From: Streptomyces scopuliridis RB72
Lineage (GTDB): Bacteria > Actinomycetota > Actinomycetes > Streptomycetales > Streptomycetaceae
NCBI RefSeq assembly: GCF_000718095.1
Contig: NZ_JOEI01000014.1
Location: 1-64,000, forward strand
DNA: 64,000 bases
Direction: 5' to 3'
A program made the position numbers and the translations under genes. The notes under the pieces were generated by a model that saw only the letters and a list, made by a program, of their open reading frames with translations, was not told where the DNA came from and ran no database searches. Positions 8,703-17,210 of this stretch are shown in pieces; position 1 is the stretch's first letter, and the number at the start of each line of letters is the position of its first letter.

Positions 8703-9035
8703 TCAAGCGTTGGGGAACGGGGTGTCGCTCCAGCGGAACCAGGCTTGGTCGTTCTGGATGTGCAGGAGGAATTCCGGTACCGGGCCGTCCGGGGACACCA
8801 GGGCGACCGCTCGTACGACGTCGTCGTACGCCGCCTCCCAGGCGTCGGGCTCTTCGTTCACTCGGTCCAGGAGGGCCAGTTCGCGGTCGAACACGGGCTT
8901 CACCGCGGGGAATCCGGGGCCCGGGGTGAAGTGGCCGCTGAGCCAGGGGAAGTCCGCGTCTTCGATGGTGATGTCGCCCACCGGCTGTTCGTCGTGGCGT
9001 GAGACGACGTGCCAGATCTCGTCCGTAAAGCCCAT
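8703..9035 (-). CDS. Conserved hypothetical protein, 110 aa
   Basis: I do not recognise a named domain. The protein is acidic and rich in Trp and Phe (WHVVSRHDEQ, FPWLSGHFTPGPGF, AWFRWSDTPFPNA), with no signal peptide or membrane segment. The ATG at 9035 has a very good AGGAGGA ribosome site, and codon use looks like a normal high-GC gene. It is followed by the damaged stretch described above and preceded by the RidA-type gene on the same strand. Confidence 0.65.
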   Translation of the reverse strand: MGFTDEIWHVVSRHDEQPVGDITIEDADFPWLSGHFTPGPGFPAVKPVFDRELALLDRVNEEPDAWEAAYDDVVRAVALVSPDGPVPEFLLHIQNDQAWFRWSDTPFPNA

Positions 9036-9143
9036 CGGCTCCTCCTACTGTCCGTGCACCGCGCACCGCGCCGATACGGGGCAGCATCTCAGAGGGGACT
9101 GACAACGGCTTCCGTTCGCTCCGCGCGGGTGCGGAGCGGGGTG

Positions 9144-9560
9144 TCAGGGGACCAGCGGGGTGTCAGGGACCTCGGCCACCGCCGTGATCTCCACCAGTTG
9201 TCCCGTGTAGCCGAGGCAGGTGACCCCGAGCAGGGTGGAGGTGTGCGGGGCCAGGGTGAGGCCGCTTTTGCGGACCACCTCCCAGACGCGGCTGAGATCG
9301 GCCGGGGTCGTCGCGGCCACGTACACCGTGGTCGCCACGACGTCGGACAGGCCGCAGCCGATCGCGCGCAGGGCGGTCTCCAGATTGGCGAGAACCTGCC
9401 CTGTCTGGGCCACGGGATCGCCGGGGCCGACGAGTGTGCCGTCGGCGTCGAGCGGTACGGAGCCGGCGAGGAAGGCGAGGCGCCGGTCCGTTTCGACGAT
9501 CGCGGTGTGCGCGTAGTCGGGCGGCGGGAACAGACCGGGCACGGTCATGCGGTGAGCCAT
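9144..9560 (-). CDS. RidA/YjgF family protein (enamine/imine deaminase-like)
   Basis: 138 residues with the RidA fold signature: GPGDPVAQTGQVLANLETAL in the middle, LSDVVATTVYVA, and near the end GYTGQLVEITAVAEV. Family members hydrolyse reactive 2-aminoacrylate and other enamines or act on related small substrates. The ATG at 9560 is preferred because AGGAG lies 6 nt upstream; a GTG two codons earlier overlaps that site. The catalytic arginine of canonical RidA near the C-terminus (the R of a CVEV/RVEV box) is not visible, so the specific activity is uncertain. Confidence 0.75.
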   Translation of the reverse strand: MAHRMTVPGLFPPPDYAHTAIVETDRRLAFLAGSVPLDADGTLVGPGDPVAQTGQVLANLETALRAIGCGLSDVVATTVYVAATTPADLSRVWEVVRKSGLTLAPHTSTLLGVTCLGYTGQLVEITAVAEVPDTPLVP

Positions 9561-9675
9561 TGTCACTCCTCGGGGGCCCGTCGGATACGGGCACGGGCTC
9601 CTTCCTACTCAGCCGGACCCGGCATGATCAACCGGTTTTCCGGCTGCACTCCCCCACGTAGCGGCGCAACGGCTC

Positions 9676-10641
9676 TCAGGCCGCCGGCGCGTGCAGCAGT
9701 GGGCTCTTGTGGGCGGTGAGCCATCGGCGGTAGTCGACCGCGCGCAGCGCCGCCTCCCGGTACGACGCCTCCAGGTCCGCGAACACCTCATCGCGGCCGC
9801 CCGCTCCCACCGCGCCCGGCCGCGAGAACAGCAGCAGCCGCACCGCCAGCGGATCGTCCCGTAGCGGCCGGATCGCCATGTCGTCGCGCGGGCCCGACGT
9901 CGGCTGGCAGGGCGCGACCGCCTCGCCGACCGCGATCAGTGAGGCCGCCGTGAGGTAATCCCCGTGCAGCACCGGCGGGTTGAGCCCGGCCGCGCCCAAT
10001 ACCCGGAGCAGCCCGTCCCATTCACCGTCCACCGTGGGATCGACCATCCAGCGGTCCTCGGCGAGATCCGCGAGTTCCACGACCGGGCTGCAGGCCGCCG
10101 GATGGTCCCGGGCCATGGAGATGAACTGCGGTTCCCGTTCCACCAGTACGCGCCGCTCCAGCCCCTCGGGAACGAGCAGCGGGCAGCCCTCCACCTCGTG
10201 TACGAACGCGACGTCGAGCTGACCCGCGGCGAGCATCCGCAGCAACGCGTTGGCGGAGACGTCCATATGGAGCGAGATATCCGTACCGGGCAGCCGGTTT
10301 CTGAGCCGGCGCAGCCATCCCACCAGCGCGCGGCTCGCGGTGGAGCCGATCCGCAGCCTCGGCCCGTCGGCCAGGCCGGCCGCCGCCCGCGCCTCGGTGA
10401 CCAGCGCGGCCATGCCGGAGACGAGCGGGCGGGCCCGGCTCAGTACCGAGCGGCCCAGCGGGGTGGGCCGGCAGCCGGTACGTTCCCGGGAGAACAGCTC
10501 CGCGCCCAACGCGTTCTCGATACGCCGCAATTGAGTGGTCAGGGAGGGCTGGCTCATCCCCAGCTGTCGCGCCGCCTTGTGCAGACTGCCGGCGTCGGCT
10601 ATGGCACACAAGGCACGCAGATGTCTCACCTCCAGCTCCAT
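9676..10641 (-). CDS. snpR: LysR-family transcriptional regulator, SnpR-like activator of snapalysin
   Basis: 321 residues. An N-terminal winged helix-turn-helix (VRHLRALCAIADAGSLHKAA, then QPSLTTQLRRIENALGAELF) is followed by a LysR substrate-binding domain (LRIGSTASRALVGWL, LAAGQLDVAFVHE). The ATG at 10641 gives the canonical MELEVRHLRAL beginning. It is divergently transcribed from the snapalysin gene; in Streptomyces this regulator is known to activate snpA. The shared 190-bp intergenic region holds the expected operator. Confidence 0.88.
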   Translation of the reverse strand: MELEVRHLRALCAIADAGSLHKAARQLGMSQPSLTTQLRRIENALGAELFSRERTGCRPTPLGRSVLSRARPLVSGMAALVTEARAAAGLADGPRLRIGSTASRALVGWLRRLRNRLPGTDISLHMDVSANALLRMLAAGQLDVAFVHEVEGCPLLVPEGLERRVLVEREPQFISMARDHPAACSPVVELADLAEDRWMVDPTVDGEWDGLLRVLGAAGLNPPVLHGDYLTAASLIAVGEAVAPCQPTSGPRDDMAIRPLRDDPLAVRLLLFSRPGAVGAGGRDEVFADLEASYREAALRAVDYRRWLTAHKSPLLHAPAA

Positions 10642-10703
10642 GCCCAGAGAGTAGAGCGGCCTCCCCGGGCCACACCAGATGTCCAAATCCCTTTAATTGG
10701 CGG

Positions 10704-10721
10704 CGCATTCGACGATATGCG
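10704..10721. promoter_or_regulatory. Candidate LysR (SnpR) operator between snpR and snpA
   Basis: An interrupted palindrome, CGCAT-N8-ATGCG, lies between the divergent regulator and protease genes, about 110 bp before snpA and 63 bp before snpR. A TTGACA-like -35 for snpA sits downstream at 10752-10757, but no good -10 is visible. Confidence 0.5.
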
Positions 10722-10832
10722 GCCAGGGTGATGCGCTCGTGTTATCGCTCTTTGACATCATCCGCACAAGGGCGGACTCCCCGAGACTCTGCGGTACCCA
10801 ACCCGTTCAACAGATGAGCAGGAGCCCCCCAC

Positions 10833-11489
10833 ATGAGACACCCCAAGACCGCCATTTCCGCCATCGCCGGTATCGGTCTCGCCTTCGCGACGCTCGGTGT
10901 CGCGCCCACCGCCACCGCCGCCCCGGCCCCCGCCGGCGAGGCCGCCACCTCCTCGTACGCCGCCTACGAGGGCTCGAAGGCGGAGGCCGCGGGCAACAAG
11001 GCGTTCTTCGATGCCGTACTGAAGTCGGTCGCCGAGAAGCGTGCCGCGAACCCCGGCGCCCAGGCCGTCACCGTGGTCTACAACGCGTCGAACGCGCCCA
11101 CGTTCGCCGGCCAGATAGCCAGCTCCACCTCGATATGGAACAGCGCCGTCTCCAATGTGAAGCTCCAGGCGGGCAGCAACGCGGACTTCACGTACTACGA
11201 GGGCAATGACTCGCGCGGCTCGTACGCGAGCACCGACGGTCACGGCCGCGGCTACATCTTCCTGGACTACGCGCAGAACCAGCAGTACAACTCCACGCGC
11301 GTCACCGCCCACGAGACCGGGCACGTCCTCGGCCTCCCCGACCACTACTCGGGCCCGTGCAGCGAGCTGATGTCCGGTGGCGGCCCCGGCACCTCCTGCC
11401 AGAACGCCCAGCCGAACGCGGCTGAGCGCTCCCGGGTCAACACCCTGTGGGCGAACGGCCTCGCCGCCGCGCTGGCCAAGGTCTCCTGA
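10833..11489 (+). CDS. snpA: Snapalysin (secreted small neutral metalloprotease, family M7)
   Basis: Extracellular zinc endopeptidase that cleaves next to aromatic residues. The 218-residue precursor has a Sec signal peptide ending near AHA-like TATAAP (about residue 30), a short propeptide, and the M7 zinc motif [11 protein letters not shown] at 160-170 (two histidines and the aspartate). A conserved downstream [13 protein letters not shown] includes Cys176, which probably forms a disulfide with Cys189. The ATG at 10833 follows agcagga. The adjacent divergent LysR gene is the expected activator. Confidence 0.93.
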   Translation: MRHPKTAISAIAGIGLAFATLGVAPTATAAPAPAGEAATSSYAAYEGSKAEAAGNKAFFDAVLKSVAEKRAANPGAQAVTVVYNASNAPTFAGQIASSTSIWNSAVSNVKLQAGSNADFTYYEGNDSRGSYASTDGHGRGYIFLDYAQNQQYNSTRVTAHETGHVLGLPDHYSGPCSELMSGGGPGTSCQNAQPNAAERSRVNTLWANGLAAALAKVS

Positions 11490-11533
11490 CCTCCCCCACG
11501 GAGACCATCCGCCCGACCTCCCTCGCGTGACTG

Positions 11534-11564
11534 GGGGCGCCCCGAACCCACCAAGGGGCGCCCC
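11534..11564 (+). terminator. Probable snpA terminator
   Basis: Two copies of the self-complementary ggggcgcccc (11534-11543 and 11555-11564) pair with each other to give a 10-bp stem with an 11-nt loop, 45 bp downstream of the snapalysin stop codon. Confidence 0.65.
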
Positions 11565-11594
11565 TTCGCGTGTCCCCCTTGGTAACGTCTCTCG

Positions 11595-12263
11595 GTGGAC
11601 TTCAGTACGGAGACCGGCGCGTCGCCCCGACGCCCTACCGCCCGCGAACTCGGCCCGACCATCGAGGGCGATTTCGAGACACTCCTGACCGTACGGGCCG
11701 ACCGCCCGGACCGGGTCGCGTGTCTCCACGACTGGGCCGCCGCCCAGGGCCTCACGGTCACCCACGTCGTCCTGGACCGCGGCCGAACCCCGTCCCGGCC
11801 GACGCTCACCCTGTCCGGCACAGGCACACTGGACGAGCAACGCCGGGCCGCCGAGCGGTGTGCGGAGCGCCTCGCGGAGGCCGGATTCCCCGTCGTACGT
11901 ACGAAGCTGGTGGCGGCGCCCTGGAACGAGGGCGTGCCGCAGACCGACGCCGAGGCCGCGACGCTGCCCACGTACTGCCACTTCGAGCACCACGTCACGC
12001 TTCGCCTGCCGATCCCGTACGACACCCAGCGCCTGGCCGCGGTCGCCGAACGGCACAGCGCGCATGTCTCGCGCGCCGCGCGCCGGGTGCTGTCCCGCGG
12101 GGTCCAGGAGCGCTCCGTGACACAGCGCGCCCGTGGTGTCGGCAGACCGGCGGCGCGCGCCCGGCTGGACGCGCTGCTCGACGGCCTGATGGTGGCCGGA
12201 TTCCAACCGGCGGACATCGCGGAGGAGTTCGTCCTCCACGACGACGCCCCGGTCCCTGACTAG
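11595..12263 (+). CDS. Conserved hypothetical protein, probably from a leaderless mRNA
   Basis: 222 residues, no signal peptide or membrane helix, no domain I can name. An N-terminal half with alternating beta-like segments (IEGDFETLLTVRAD, TVTHVVLDRGRTPSRPTLTL) is followed by YCHFEHHVTLRLP and an arginine/alanine-rich helical half. The GTG at 11595 has no ribosome site, but TAACGT lies at 11583-11588, 6 nt before it, fitting a -10 with transcription starting at the first base of the gene. The TAG stop codon overlaps the left end of the inverted-repeat element that follows. Confidence 0.7.
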   Translation: MDFSTETGASPRRPTARELGPTIEGDFETLLTVRADRPDRVACLHDWAAAQGLTVTHVVLDRGRTPSRPTLTLSGTGTLDEQRRAAERCAERLAEAGFPVVRTKLVAAPWNEGVPQTDAEAATLPTYCHFEHHVTLRLPIPYDTQRLAAVAERHSAHVSRAARRVLSRGVQERSVTQRARGVGRPAARARLDALLDGLMVAGFQPADIAEEFVLHDDAPVPD

Positions 12264-12444
12264 GGCGTGTTTCGAAAGTCCCGCCTGGCCCGCGACGCCC
12301 GGCACGCACACTCGCCGCGTTGTCGGAGTCGCCCAAGTACGGCCGGGCCATCCACAACGCCGATCCTCCGCCTTGCGATCGCACGCACCGGACGCCGCGG
12401 GCCCCGCCCTCCGGGCGGCCGGCGCTACTTTCGAAACACGCCCT
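12262..12444. mobile_element. MITE-like element with 18-bp perfect terminal inverted repeats
   Basis: AGGGCGTGTTTCGAAAGT at 12262-12279 is matched by its exact reverse complement at 12427-12444, giving a 183-bp unit with no plausible coding capacity. It fills the gap between two convergent genes, and its left end supplies the stop codon of the upstream gene. The ends resemble those of the 75-bp unit at 22476-22550 (14 of 18 positions). No obvious target duplication was found. It could also work as a bidirectional terminator. Confidence 0.75.
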
Positions 12445-12490
12445 GGAACAGGTCCTCGACTGGAACAGCCCAGTCCCGGGGCTCAGTCCG

Positions 12491-12934
12491 TCAGGACGCT
12501 CCCACCAGCGGCCGGTCGCCCAGTTCCGTACCGTCCGGCAGCTGGCGCCGGATCCGGCCGAGCGCCTCCTCGAAGCCGCCCCCGGCGATCCCCGACGCGT
12601 AGGCCGCCCCGCCGCAGTGCAGTGTCAGGCTCAGCTCCGCCCGGCCGACCGGCCCCTCGGCCGCCCGCTCACCGAGCGTCAGCAGACAGCTGAGCGTGGC
12701 CTGCTGGACCGCGCCGGCCGAGCTCACGGGCAGCGGTATGTCCCATTCCATGACGCAGGACGTCAGCAGCCCGCCCGCCCCCACCGCTTCCAGGACGGCG
12801 AAATCCGCCCCTTCGTACTCAACTCCCCTGATGTGAGTACGTACGTGCTGTCCACCCGCGCTCAGGGTGATCGCTTCCGCGCCCAGGCGGTCCCGGTACC
12901 AACCCGCCCATGAATCCGTCGACTCCGCTGTCAT
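12491..12934 (-). CDS. Hypothetical protein, DUF6304-like
   Basis: 147 residues from ATG 12934 (MTAESTDSWAGWYRDR). A WYRDRLGAE opening, an HIRGVEYEGADFAVLE segment and a LSLTLHCGGAAYASGIAGGG stretch resemble a small actinobacterial family that I recall as DUF6304; this is from memory and uncertain. No signal peptide. The ribosome site is weak. It follows the 183-bp inverted-repeat element, converging on the hypothetical gene at 11595. Confidence 0.6.
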   Translation of the reverse strand: MTAESTDSWAGWYRDRLGAEAITLSAGGQHVRTHIRGVEYEGADFAVLEAVGAGGLLTSCVMEWDIPLPVSSAGAVQQATLSCLLTLGERAAEGPVGRAELSLTLHCGGAAYASGIAGGGFEEALGRIRRQLPDGTELGDRPLVGAS

Positions 12935-12977
12935 GGCGCGGACTGTAGCGGTAGCGGATCTTCCGTCGCAGCACGGG

Positions 12978-13562
12978 TCACGGCTTCCGGTCATACTTCC
13001 TCACGAGCACACCGTTCCCGAACGTCCTGACGGACTCCAAGGTGAACTCGCTGAGGGCGAAATCCGTCGCGAACATCGGCATCCCCGAGCCGAGGACCAG
13101 CGGATACGTCTTGATGATCAGCTCGTCGATCTCCTCGGTCAACTGCCCGGCGAGATCGGCGCCGCCGCAGAGATAGATCCCCAGCCCGCCCTCCTCGGCC
13201 TTCAGCTCGCGCACCTTCGCGGCCACGTCCCCGGAGACGATCTCGACCGCCGGATCCGGGCTCTCCTTGATGCTGCGCGACACCACGTACTGCCGCAGAT
13301 GCGCGTACGGGCTGGTGACCCCGTTCTCCAGGGCAAGGTCGTAACTGGCCCTGCCCTGGATTACGGTGTCGAAGTGACGGTTCTCCAGATCGTCGATACC
13401 GAAGGGCCGGCGGCCATGGGTGGGCAGGGTCTCCGGGTACTCCGCCTTCAGGAACGCGAAGAACTCGTCGTCCACGAAGGGCAGGAAGGCCGTCGCGTCG
13501 CCCGAAGGGTCGCCGATGAAGCCGTCGATCGATACCGCGATGTAGTACGTGAGCTTGCGCAA
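12978..13562 (-). CDS. Dihydrofolate reductase family protein (RibD C-terminal-like)
   Basis: 194 residues with the YyaP/RibD_C pattern: TYYIAVSIDGFIGDPSG at the N-terminus, FDTVIQGRASYD, YVVSRSI, GIYLCGGADLAGQL and IDELIIKTYPLVLGSG. These proteins bind NADPH in a DHFR fold; few have proven substrates. I place the start at TTG 13562 because GGAGGA lies 6 nt upstream and the encoded LRKLTYYIAVS is the normal family beginning; the ATG further upstream adds a proline/arginine tail with no ribosome site. A paired dyad at 13631-13664 lies in the promoter region. Confidence 0.8.
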   Translation of the reverse strand: MRKLTYYIAVSIDGFIGDPSGDATAFLPFVDDEFFAFLKAEYPETLPTHGRRPFGIDDLENRHFDTVIQGRASYDLALENGVTSPYAHLRQYVVSRSIKESPDPAVEIVSGDVAAKVRELKAEEGGLGIYLCGGADLAGQLTEEIDELIIKTYPLVLGSGMPMFATDFALSEFTLESVRTFGNGVLVRKYDRKP

Positions 13563-13630
13563 ACCGGATCCTCCGGGCCTCTGGACGACAGGAATGGGCC
13601 GGCGCGCCGAAGGATCGCTCGACCCGCTTG

Positions 13631-13664
13631 ACCACTGCACTCATAGTGCTTTGGGTGTAGTGGT
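13631..13664. promoter_or_regulatory. Nested dyads upstream of the DHFR-family gene
   Basis: ACCACT (13631-13636) pairs with AGTGGT (13659-13664), and inside them GCACT-CAT-AGTGC (13637-13649) forms a second palindrome. This looks like an operator for a dimeric repressor acting about 70 bp upstream of the DHFR-family start. No regulator gene is adjacent, so the protein that binds is unknown. Confidence 0.35.
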
Positions 13665-13692
13665 TACGCAAGCGGATTTCCCCGTGCCCTCC

Positions 13693-14304
13693 TCAGCCGC
13701 CCCGCGGTTCCCGCCACATGGGCCACATATGCGGCCCGTCCGGGAGGTCGACCGTGCTGCCCATGAAGCTGAACCCGAGCCGTTCGTACAGCCGCCGGCT
13801 CCGCTCGCTGCTCGCCTCCAGATAGGCCGGAAGCCCCTCGCGGTCGCAGCGCTCCAGCACGGGTTCGATCAGCGCCCGGCCCAGTCCCCGGCCCTGGTGC
13901 TCCGGGGAGACCGCGATCATCAGCAGATACGCGTGCGCGCGGTCGTGCGGATGGATCGCACCCGTCAGCCGGCCGACCAGCTCGGCCCGCTCGTTGTCCG
14001 GATCGGCGATCGCCCGCATCCGGGCCGGGGTGTCGTCCTCCTCGTCCGGCAGGCCCGCCGGCACCGGGAGCCAGAGCGCCATGGCCGTCTCGTCCTCCAG
14101 GATGTCCACCCACCCCTCGGCGAGCGCGACATCGGCGAACACCCCGAGGAAGAGACCGTGCACCCGGTGGCGGTGGGCCTTGTCGGGAAAGACCCAGCAG
14201 CTCACCGGGTCGTCGTCGAAGGCCTCTTCGAGCAGCCGTACCAAGACCGGCCGGTCGCTCTCCCCCGCCCGTCTGATCCCCGCCCGCCTTATCCCCGCAC
14301 CCAT
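13693..14304 (-). CDS. GNAT-family N-acetyltransferase
   Basis: 203 residues. The acetyl-CoA motif A is clear: LLMIAVSPEHQGRGLGRALI, followed by YLEASSERSRRLYERLGF, the usual motif B. The N-terminal part (VLVRLLEEAFDDDPVSCWVFP) is the typical substrate-side helix of this subgroup. The ATG at 14304 has GGAGGAG about 10 nt upstream. The first residues contain a small tandem repeat (GIRRAGIRRAG). Substrate unknown. Confidence 0.87.
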   Translation of the reverse strand: MGAGIRRAGIRRAGESDRPVLVRLLEEAFDDDPVSCWVFPDKAHRHRVHGLFLGVFADVALAEGWVDILEDETAMALWLPVPAGLPDEEDDTPARMRAIADPDNERAELVGRLTGAIHPHDRAHAYLLMIAVSPEHQGRGLGRALIEPVLERCDREGLPAYLEASSERSRRLYERLGFSFMGSTVDLPDGPHMWPMWREPRGG

Positions 14305-14410
14305 CTTCTGGCCCTCCTCCGGATCACGACCGTCACGTCAATACGACGAAGTGATCCTAGAGTTGGGCAAAGAAGGGCCGTACGCCCGCCTCAGCGGGTC
14401 CTCGCCCGCC

Positions 14411-15457
14411 TCAGCGGGTACGGCGCGTCACGAACTCCGCCAGGGCCAGCAGTTCGTCCGCCGCCGACAGATCGGGGACCGCCCGGGACAGTTCGTGCAC
14501 GGCCCGGGACATCCGCTCGGCCGCCTGGAACTGCGCCCAGTCGCGCCCGCCCGCCCGTTCGACGGCCGCTGCCGCGCGCGCCACCGCTCCGGCGTCCATC
14601 GGCCCCCGGTACAGCTCGGCCAGCTCCTCGGCCGCCGGGGTGCCCGAGGCCAGGGCCGCGACCACCGGCAGGGACTTCTTGTGGGCGGCCAGATCCGCGC
14701 CGGCCGGTTTGCCCGTACGGTCGGGGTCGCCCCAGATCCCGATCAGGTCGTCGATCAGCTGGAAGGCGAGCCCCGCCTCCCTCCCGAAGGCGTCCAGCGC
14801 GGCGACCTGCTCCTCCCCCGCGCCCGCGTACAGCGCGCCGAGCGCGCAGGAAGTGCCCAGCAGGGCACCGGTCTTGGCCGTCGCCATGGCGACGCACTCG
14901 TCCAGCGAGACCTCGTGCGGATCGCGCTGCTCGAAGGCGCAGTCCGCCTGCTGGCCCGCGCACAGCTCGATGACACAGGCCGCGAGCCTGGCCGAGGCGG
15001 CGGCCGACGCCGGGTGCCGGTCCTCGGCGAGCAGCCGGAGCGCGAGGGCCATCATGGCGTCGCCCGCGATGATGGCGTCGGGGGTGCCGAAGACCGTCCA
15101 GGCGGTGGCGCGATGCCGCCGGGTCGGGTCCTCGTCGATCACATCGTCGTGGAGCAGCGTGAAGTTGTGCGCCAGCTCGACGGCGACGGCGGCCCGTACG
15201 GCGTGGTGCGGATCCCCGCCGAGCGACCGCGCCGCGGCGAGGACGAGCGCGGGTCTGATCGCCTTGCCCGCCCGGCCCGAGGCCGGGGTGCCGTCGGCGT
15301 GCTCCCAGCCGAAGTGGTACATCGCGACCCGGCGCAGGGAATCGGGCAACGACTCGACGGTGGTGCGGAGTTCGGGATGGACAGTGGTGCGGGTGCGCTC
15401 CAGGAGTGCCACGGCCTCGTGGCCCTCGGTGGCGGCATCCGTGCTGGTCGTGGTCAC
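14411..15457 (-). CDS. Polyprenyl (isoprenyl) diphosphate synthase, probable encapsulin cargo
   Basis: Class I trans-isoprenyl diphosphate synthase that condenses isopentenyl diphosphate with an allylic diphosphate. From GTG 15457 it has 348 residues. GKAIRPALV (64-72) is followed by the first aspartate-rich motif DDVIDED (104-110) and the second DDLIGIWGD (236-244), all intact. GAGGAA lies 6 nt before this GTG; in-frame starts at 15463 and 15484 would add 2 or 9 residues. The N-terminal 35 residues are hydrophilic and extended, where family 2 encapsulin cargos carry their loading segment. It lies downstream of the encapsulin shell gene on the same strand, separated by a hairpin. Product chain length cannot be read from sequence. 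Confidence 0.9.
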   Translation of the reverse strand: MTTTSTDAATEGHEAVALLERTRTTVHPELRTTVESLPDSLRRVAMYHFGWEHADGTPASGRAGKAIRPALVLAAARSLGGDPHHAVRAAVAVELAHNFTLLHDDVIDEDPTRRHRATAWTVFGTPDAIIAGDAMMALALRLLAEDRHPASAAASARLAACVIELCAGQQADCAFEQRDPHEVSLDECVAMATAKTGALLGTSCALGALYAGAGEEQVAALDAFGREAGLAFQLIDDLIGIWGDPDRTGKPAGADLAAHKKSLPVVAALASGTPAAEELAELYRGPMDAGAVARAAAAVERAGGRDWAQFQAAERMSRAVHELSRAVPDLSAADELLALAEFVTRRTR

Positions 15458-15565
15458 GGTCACTTCCTCTGCGGCATGAGGCATGCGGCCTGTGTCGTCG
15501 TGTGACATGGGGCATGCGGTGGGGACCAGGGCCTGACACCGGCTGCCGGTGCCCGGGTGCCCGGG

Positions 15566-15598
15566 GGGGCCGGCCGTACGGAGAGCACGGCCGGCCCC
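15566..15598 (-). terminator. Hairpin between the encapsulin shell and polyprenyl synthase genes
   Basis: A perfect 12-bp stem (ggggccggccgt 15566-15577 with 15587-15598, 9-nt loop) lies 17 bp after the shell-protein stop. It should end or attenuate shell-gene transcription, lowering expression of the downstream synthase relative to the abundant shell, or else the synthase has its own promoter near 15460-15560. Confidence 0.7.
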
Positions 15599-15614
15599 GT
15601 CCGGGCCGGTCACC

Positions 15615-17021
15615 TCACCCCCAGCGGCCCACTTCCACGTTCTCCAGCACACCGACGGCGTCCGGCACCAGAATGGCGGCCGAGTAGTAGGCCGTGACCA
15701 GGTACGAGATGATCGCCTGCTCGTCGATGCCCATGAAGCGGACCGACAGGCTCGGCTCGATCTCGTCCGGGATCCCGCTCTGCTGGAGGCCGATGACACC
15801 CTGCTCGGCCTCGCCCGTACGCATACAGATGATCGAGGTCGTCCGGGCGTCCGAGATCGGGATCTTGTTGGACGGGAAGATCGGCACCCCGCGCCAGGCG
15901 GGCACATGATGGCCCGCCACCTCCACACTGGCCGGAACGAGCCCCCGCTTGTTGCACTCGCGCCCGAACGCGGCGATTGCTCGCGGATGCGCGAGGAACA
16001 TCTTCGAGCCGCGGCGGCGGGAGAGCAGTTCGTCCATGTCGTCCGGGCTCGGTCCGCCGTCGTGCGGCTGGAGCCGCTGCCCGTAGTCGCAGTTGTTGAG
16101 CAGACCGAACTCGCGGTTGTTGATCAGCTCGTGCTCCTGGCGCTCGCGCAGAGCCTCGACCGTGAGCCGCAACTGCTGCTCGGTCTGGTTCATGGGCTGG
16201 TTGTAGAGGTCGGCGACCCGGCTGTGCACCTTCAGTACGGTCTGCGCGACGCTCAGTTCGTACTCGCGCGGGGCCGCGTCGTAGTCCACGAACGTATGCG
16301 GCACGACGCTCTCGCCGACATGGCCGGCGGAGAGATCGATCTCGGCCTCGCCGTACTTGTTGGTGCGCTGGTGCGGTACGGACGCCACCGCCGCCAGATG
16401 GTGGCGCAGCGAGTCCTCGCGCTCCGCGAGGTTGCGTACGTCCCGCCGGCTCAGCACCAGCACGGTGCAGGCCGTCGCCGCCCTCGCGGTGTACTCCCAG
16501 GTGGCCTCCCCGTCCACCAGGGCCTGGTCGCCGAAGTACGCCCCGTCGGCGAGCACTTCGAGCACGGCGTCGTCCCCGTAGGGACCCGAGCCGACCTTCT
16601 CGACCCGGCCGTGCGCCAGCAGAAAGACCTCGTCCGCCGCGTCGCCGGAGGCCACCATGACCTGGCCCGCCGCGAACTCCCGCTGCTCGCAGCGGCGCGC
16701 CAGCTCGGACAGCACGCCGTCATCGCCGTACGCGCGCAGCGCCGGCAGCTCGCCGAGCTCGGCGGGGATGACCGCGACGCGGTCCCCCGTCTGCACGAAC
16801 GTCACGCGTCCGTCGCCGACCGCGTAGCTGAGCCTGCGGTTCACCCGGTACGTACCGCCCTGAACCTGCACCCAGGGCAGCATCCGCAGCAGCCACCGTG
16901 AGGTGATCTCCTGCATCTGCGGTACCGATTTGGTGGTGGTCGCCAGGTTCCGGGCGGCGGCCGTTCCCAGACTCTGCTGGGACGGCGGCTGCGCTGCGAG
17001 AACCTCGTTACCAACCGACAT
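15615..17021 (-). CDS. eshA: Family 2B encapsulin nanocompartment shell protein (EshA-like, cNMP-binding)
   Basis: 468 residues. The N-terminal arm ([20 protein letters not shown]) and [19 protein letters not shown] motif precede a cyclic-nucleotide-binding domain at about 80-205 with [20 protein letters not shown] and a phosphate-cassette-like [15 protein letters not shown]. The rest (about 230-468) is the HK97-fold shell: [74 protein letters not shown] and [20 protein letters not shown]. Older annotations call such proteins Crp-like regulators, but there is no helix-turn-helix. EshA of Streptomyces forms large multimers and affects antibiotic production. The neighbouring polyprenyl synthase is the likely cargo. 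AAGGGGAG precedes the ATG. Confidence 0.9.
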   Translation of the reverse strand: MSVGNEVLAAQPPSQQSLGTAAARNLATTTKSVPQMQEITSRWLLRMLPWVQVQGGTYRVNRRLSYAVGDGRVTFVQTGDRVAVIPAELGELPALRAYGDDGVLSELARRCEQREFAAGQVMVASGDAADEVFLLAHGRVEKVGSGPYGDDAVLEVLADGAYFGDQALVDGEATWEYTARAATACTVLVLSRRDVRNLAEREDSLRHHLAAVASVPHQRTNKYGEAEIDLSAGHVGESVVPHTFVDYDAAPREYELSVAQTVLKVHSRVADLYNQPMNQTEQQLRLTVEALRERQEHELINNREFGLLNNCDYGQRLQPHDGGPSPDDMDELLSRRRGSKMFLAHPRAIAAFGRECNKRGLVPASVEVAGHHVPAWRGVPIFPSNKIPISDARTTSIICMRTGEAEQGVIGLQQSGIPDEIEPSLSVRFMGIDEQAIISYLVTAYYSAAILVPDAVGVLENVEVGRWG

Positions 17022-17210
17022 GAAGTCTCCCCTTCGATCATGTGCTGACCTGCGAGAAGAATGGTTCCATCACGTGGCGTGCATCCGCCATTACACATAT
17101 GAGTGGGACTGGATCACTCAGAACGGGGAACTACACGCGCACGTTCGTCACATCCGGACGCAGTGCACCGCACACCGAACTCCGCACACCAAAACGCAAG
17201 GAGTCCCCCC

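Noticed and set aside
12290..12420. Small peptide gene inside the 183-bp inverted-repeat element
   Set aside because: Short frames exist on both strands but have no ribosome site and read through the terminal repeats; they look incidental.
15615..17021. Crp/Fnr-family transcription factor
   Set aside because: A cNMP domain is present, but there is no helix-turn-helix and the C-terminal half matches encapsulin shell proteins.
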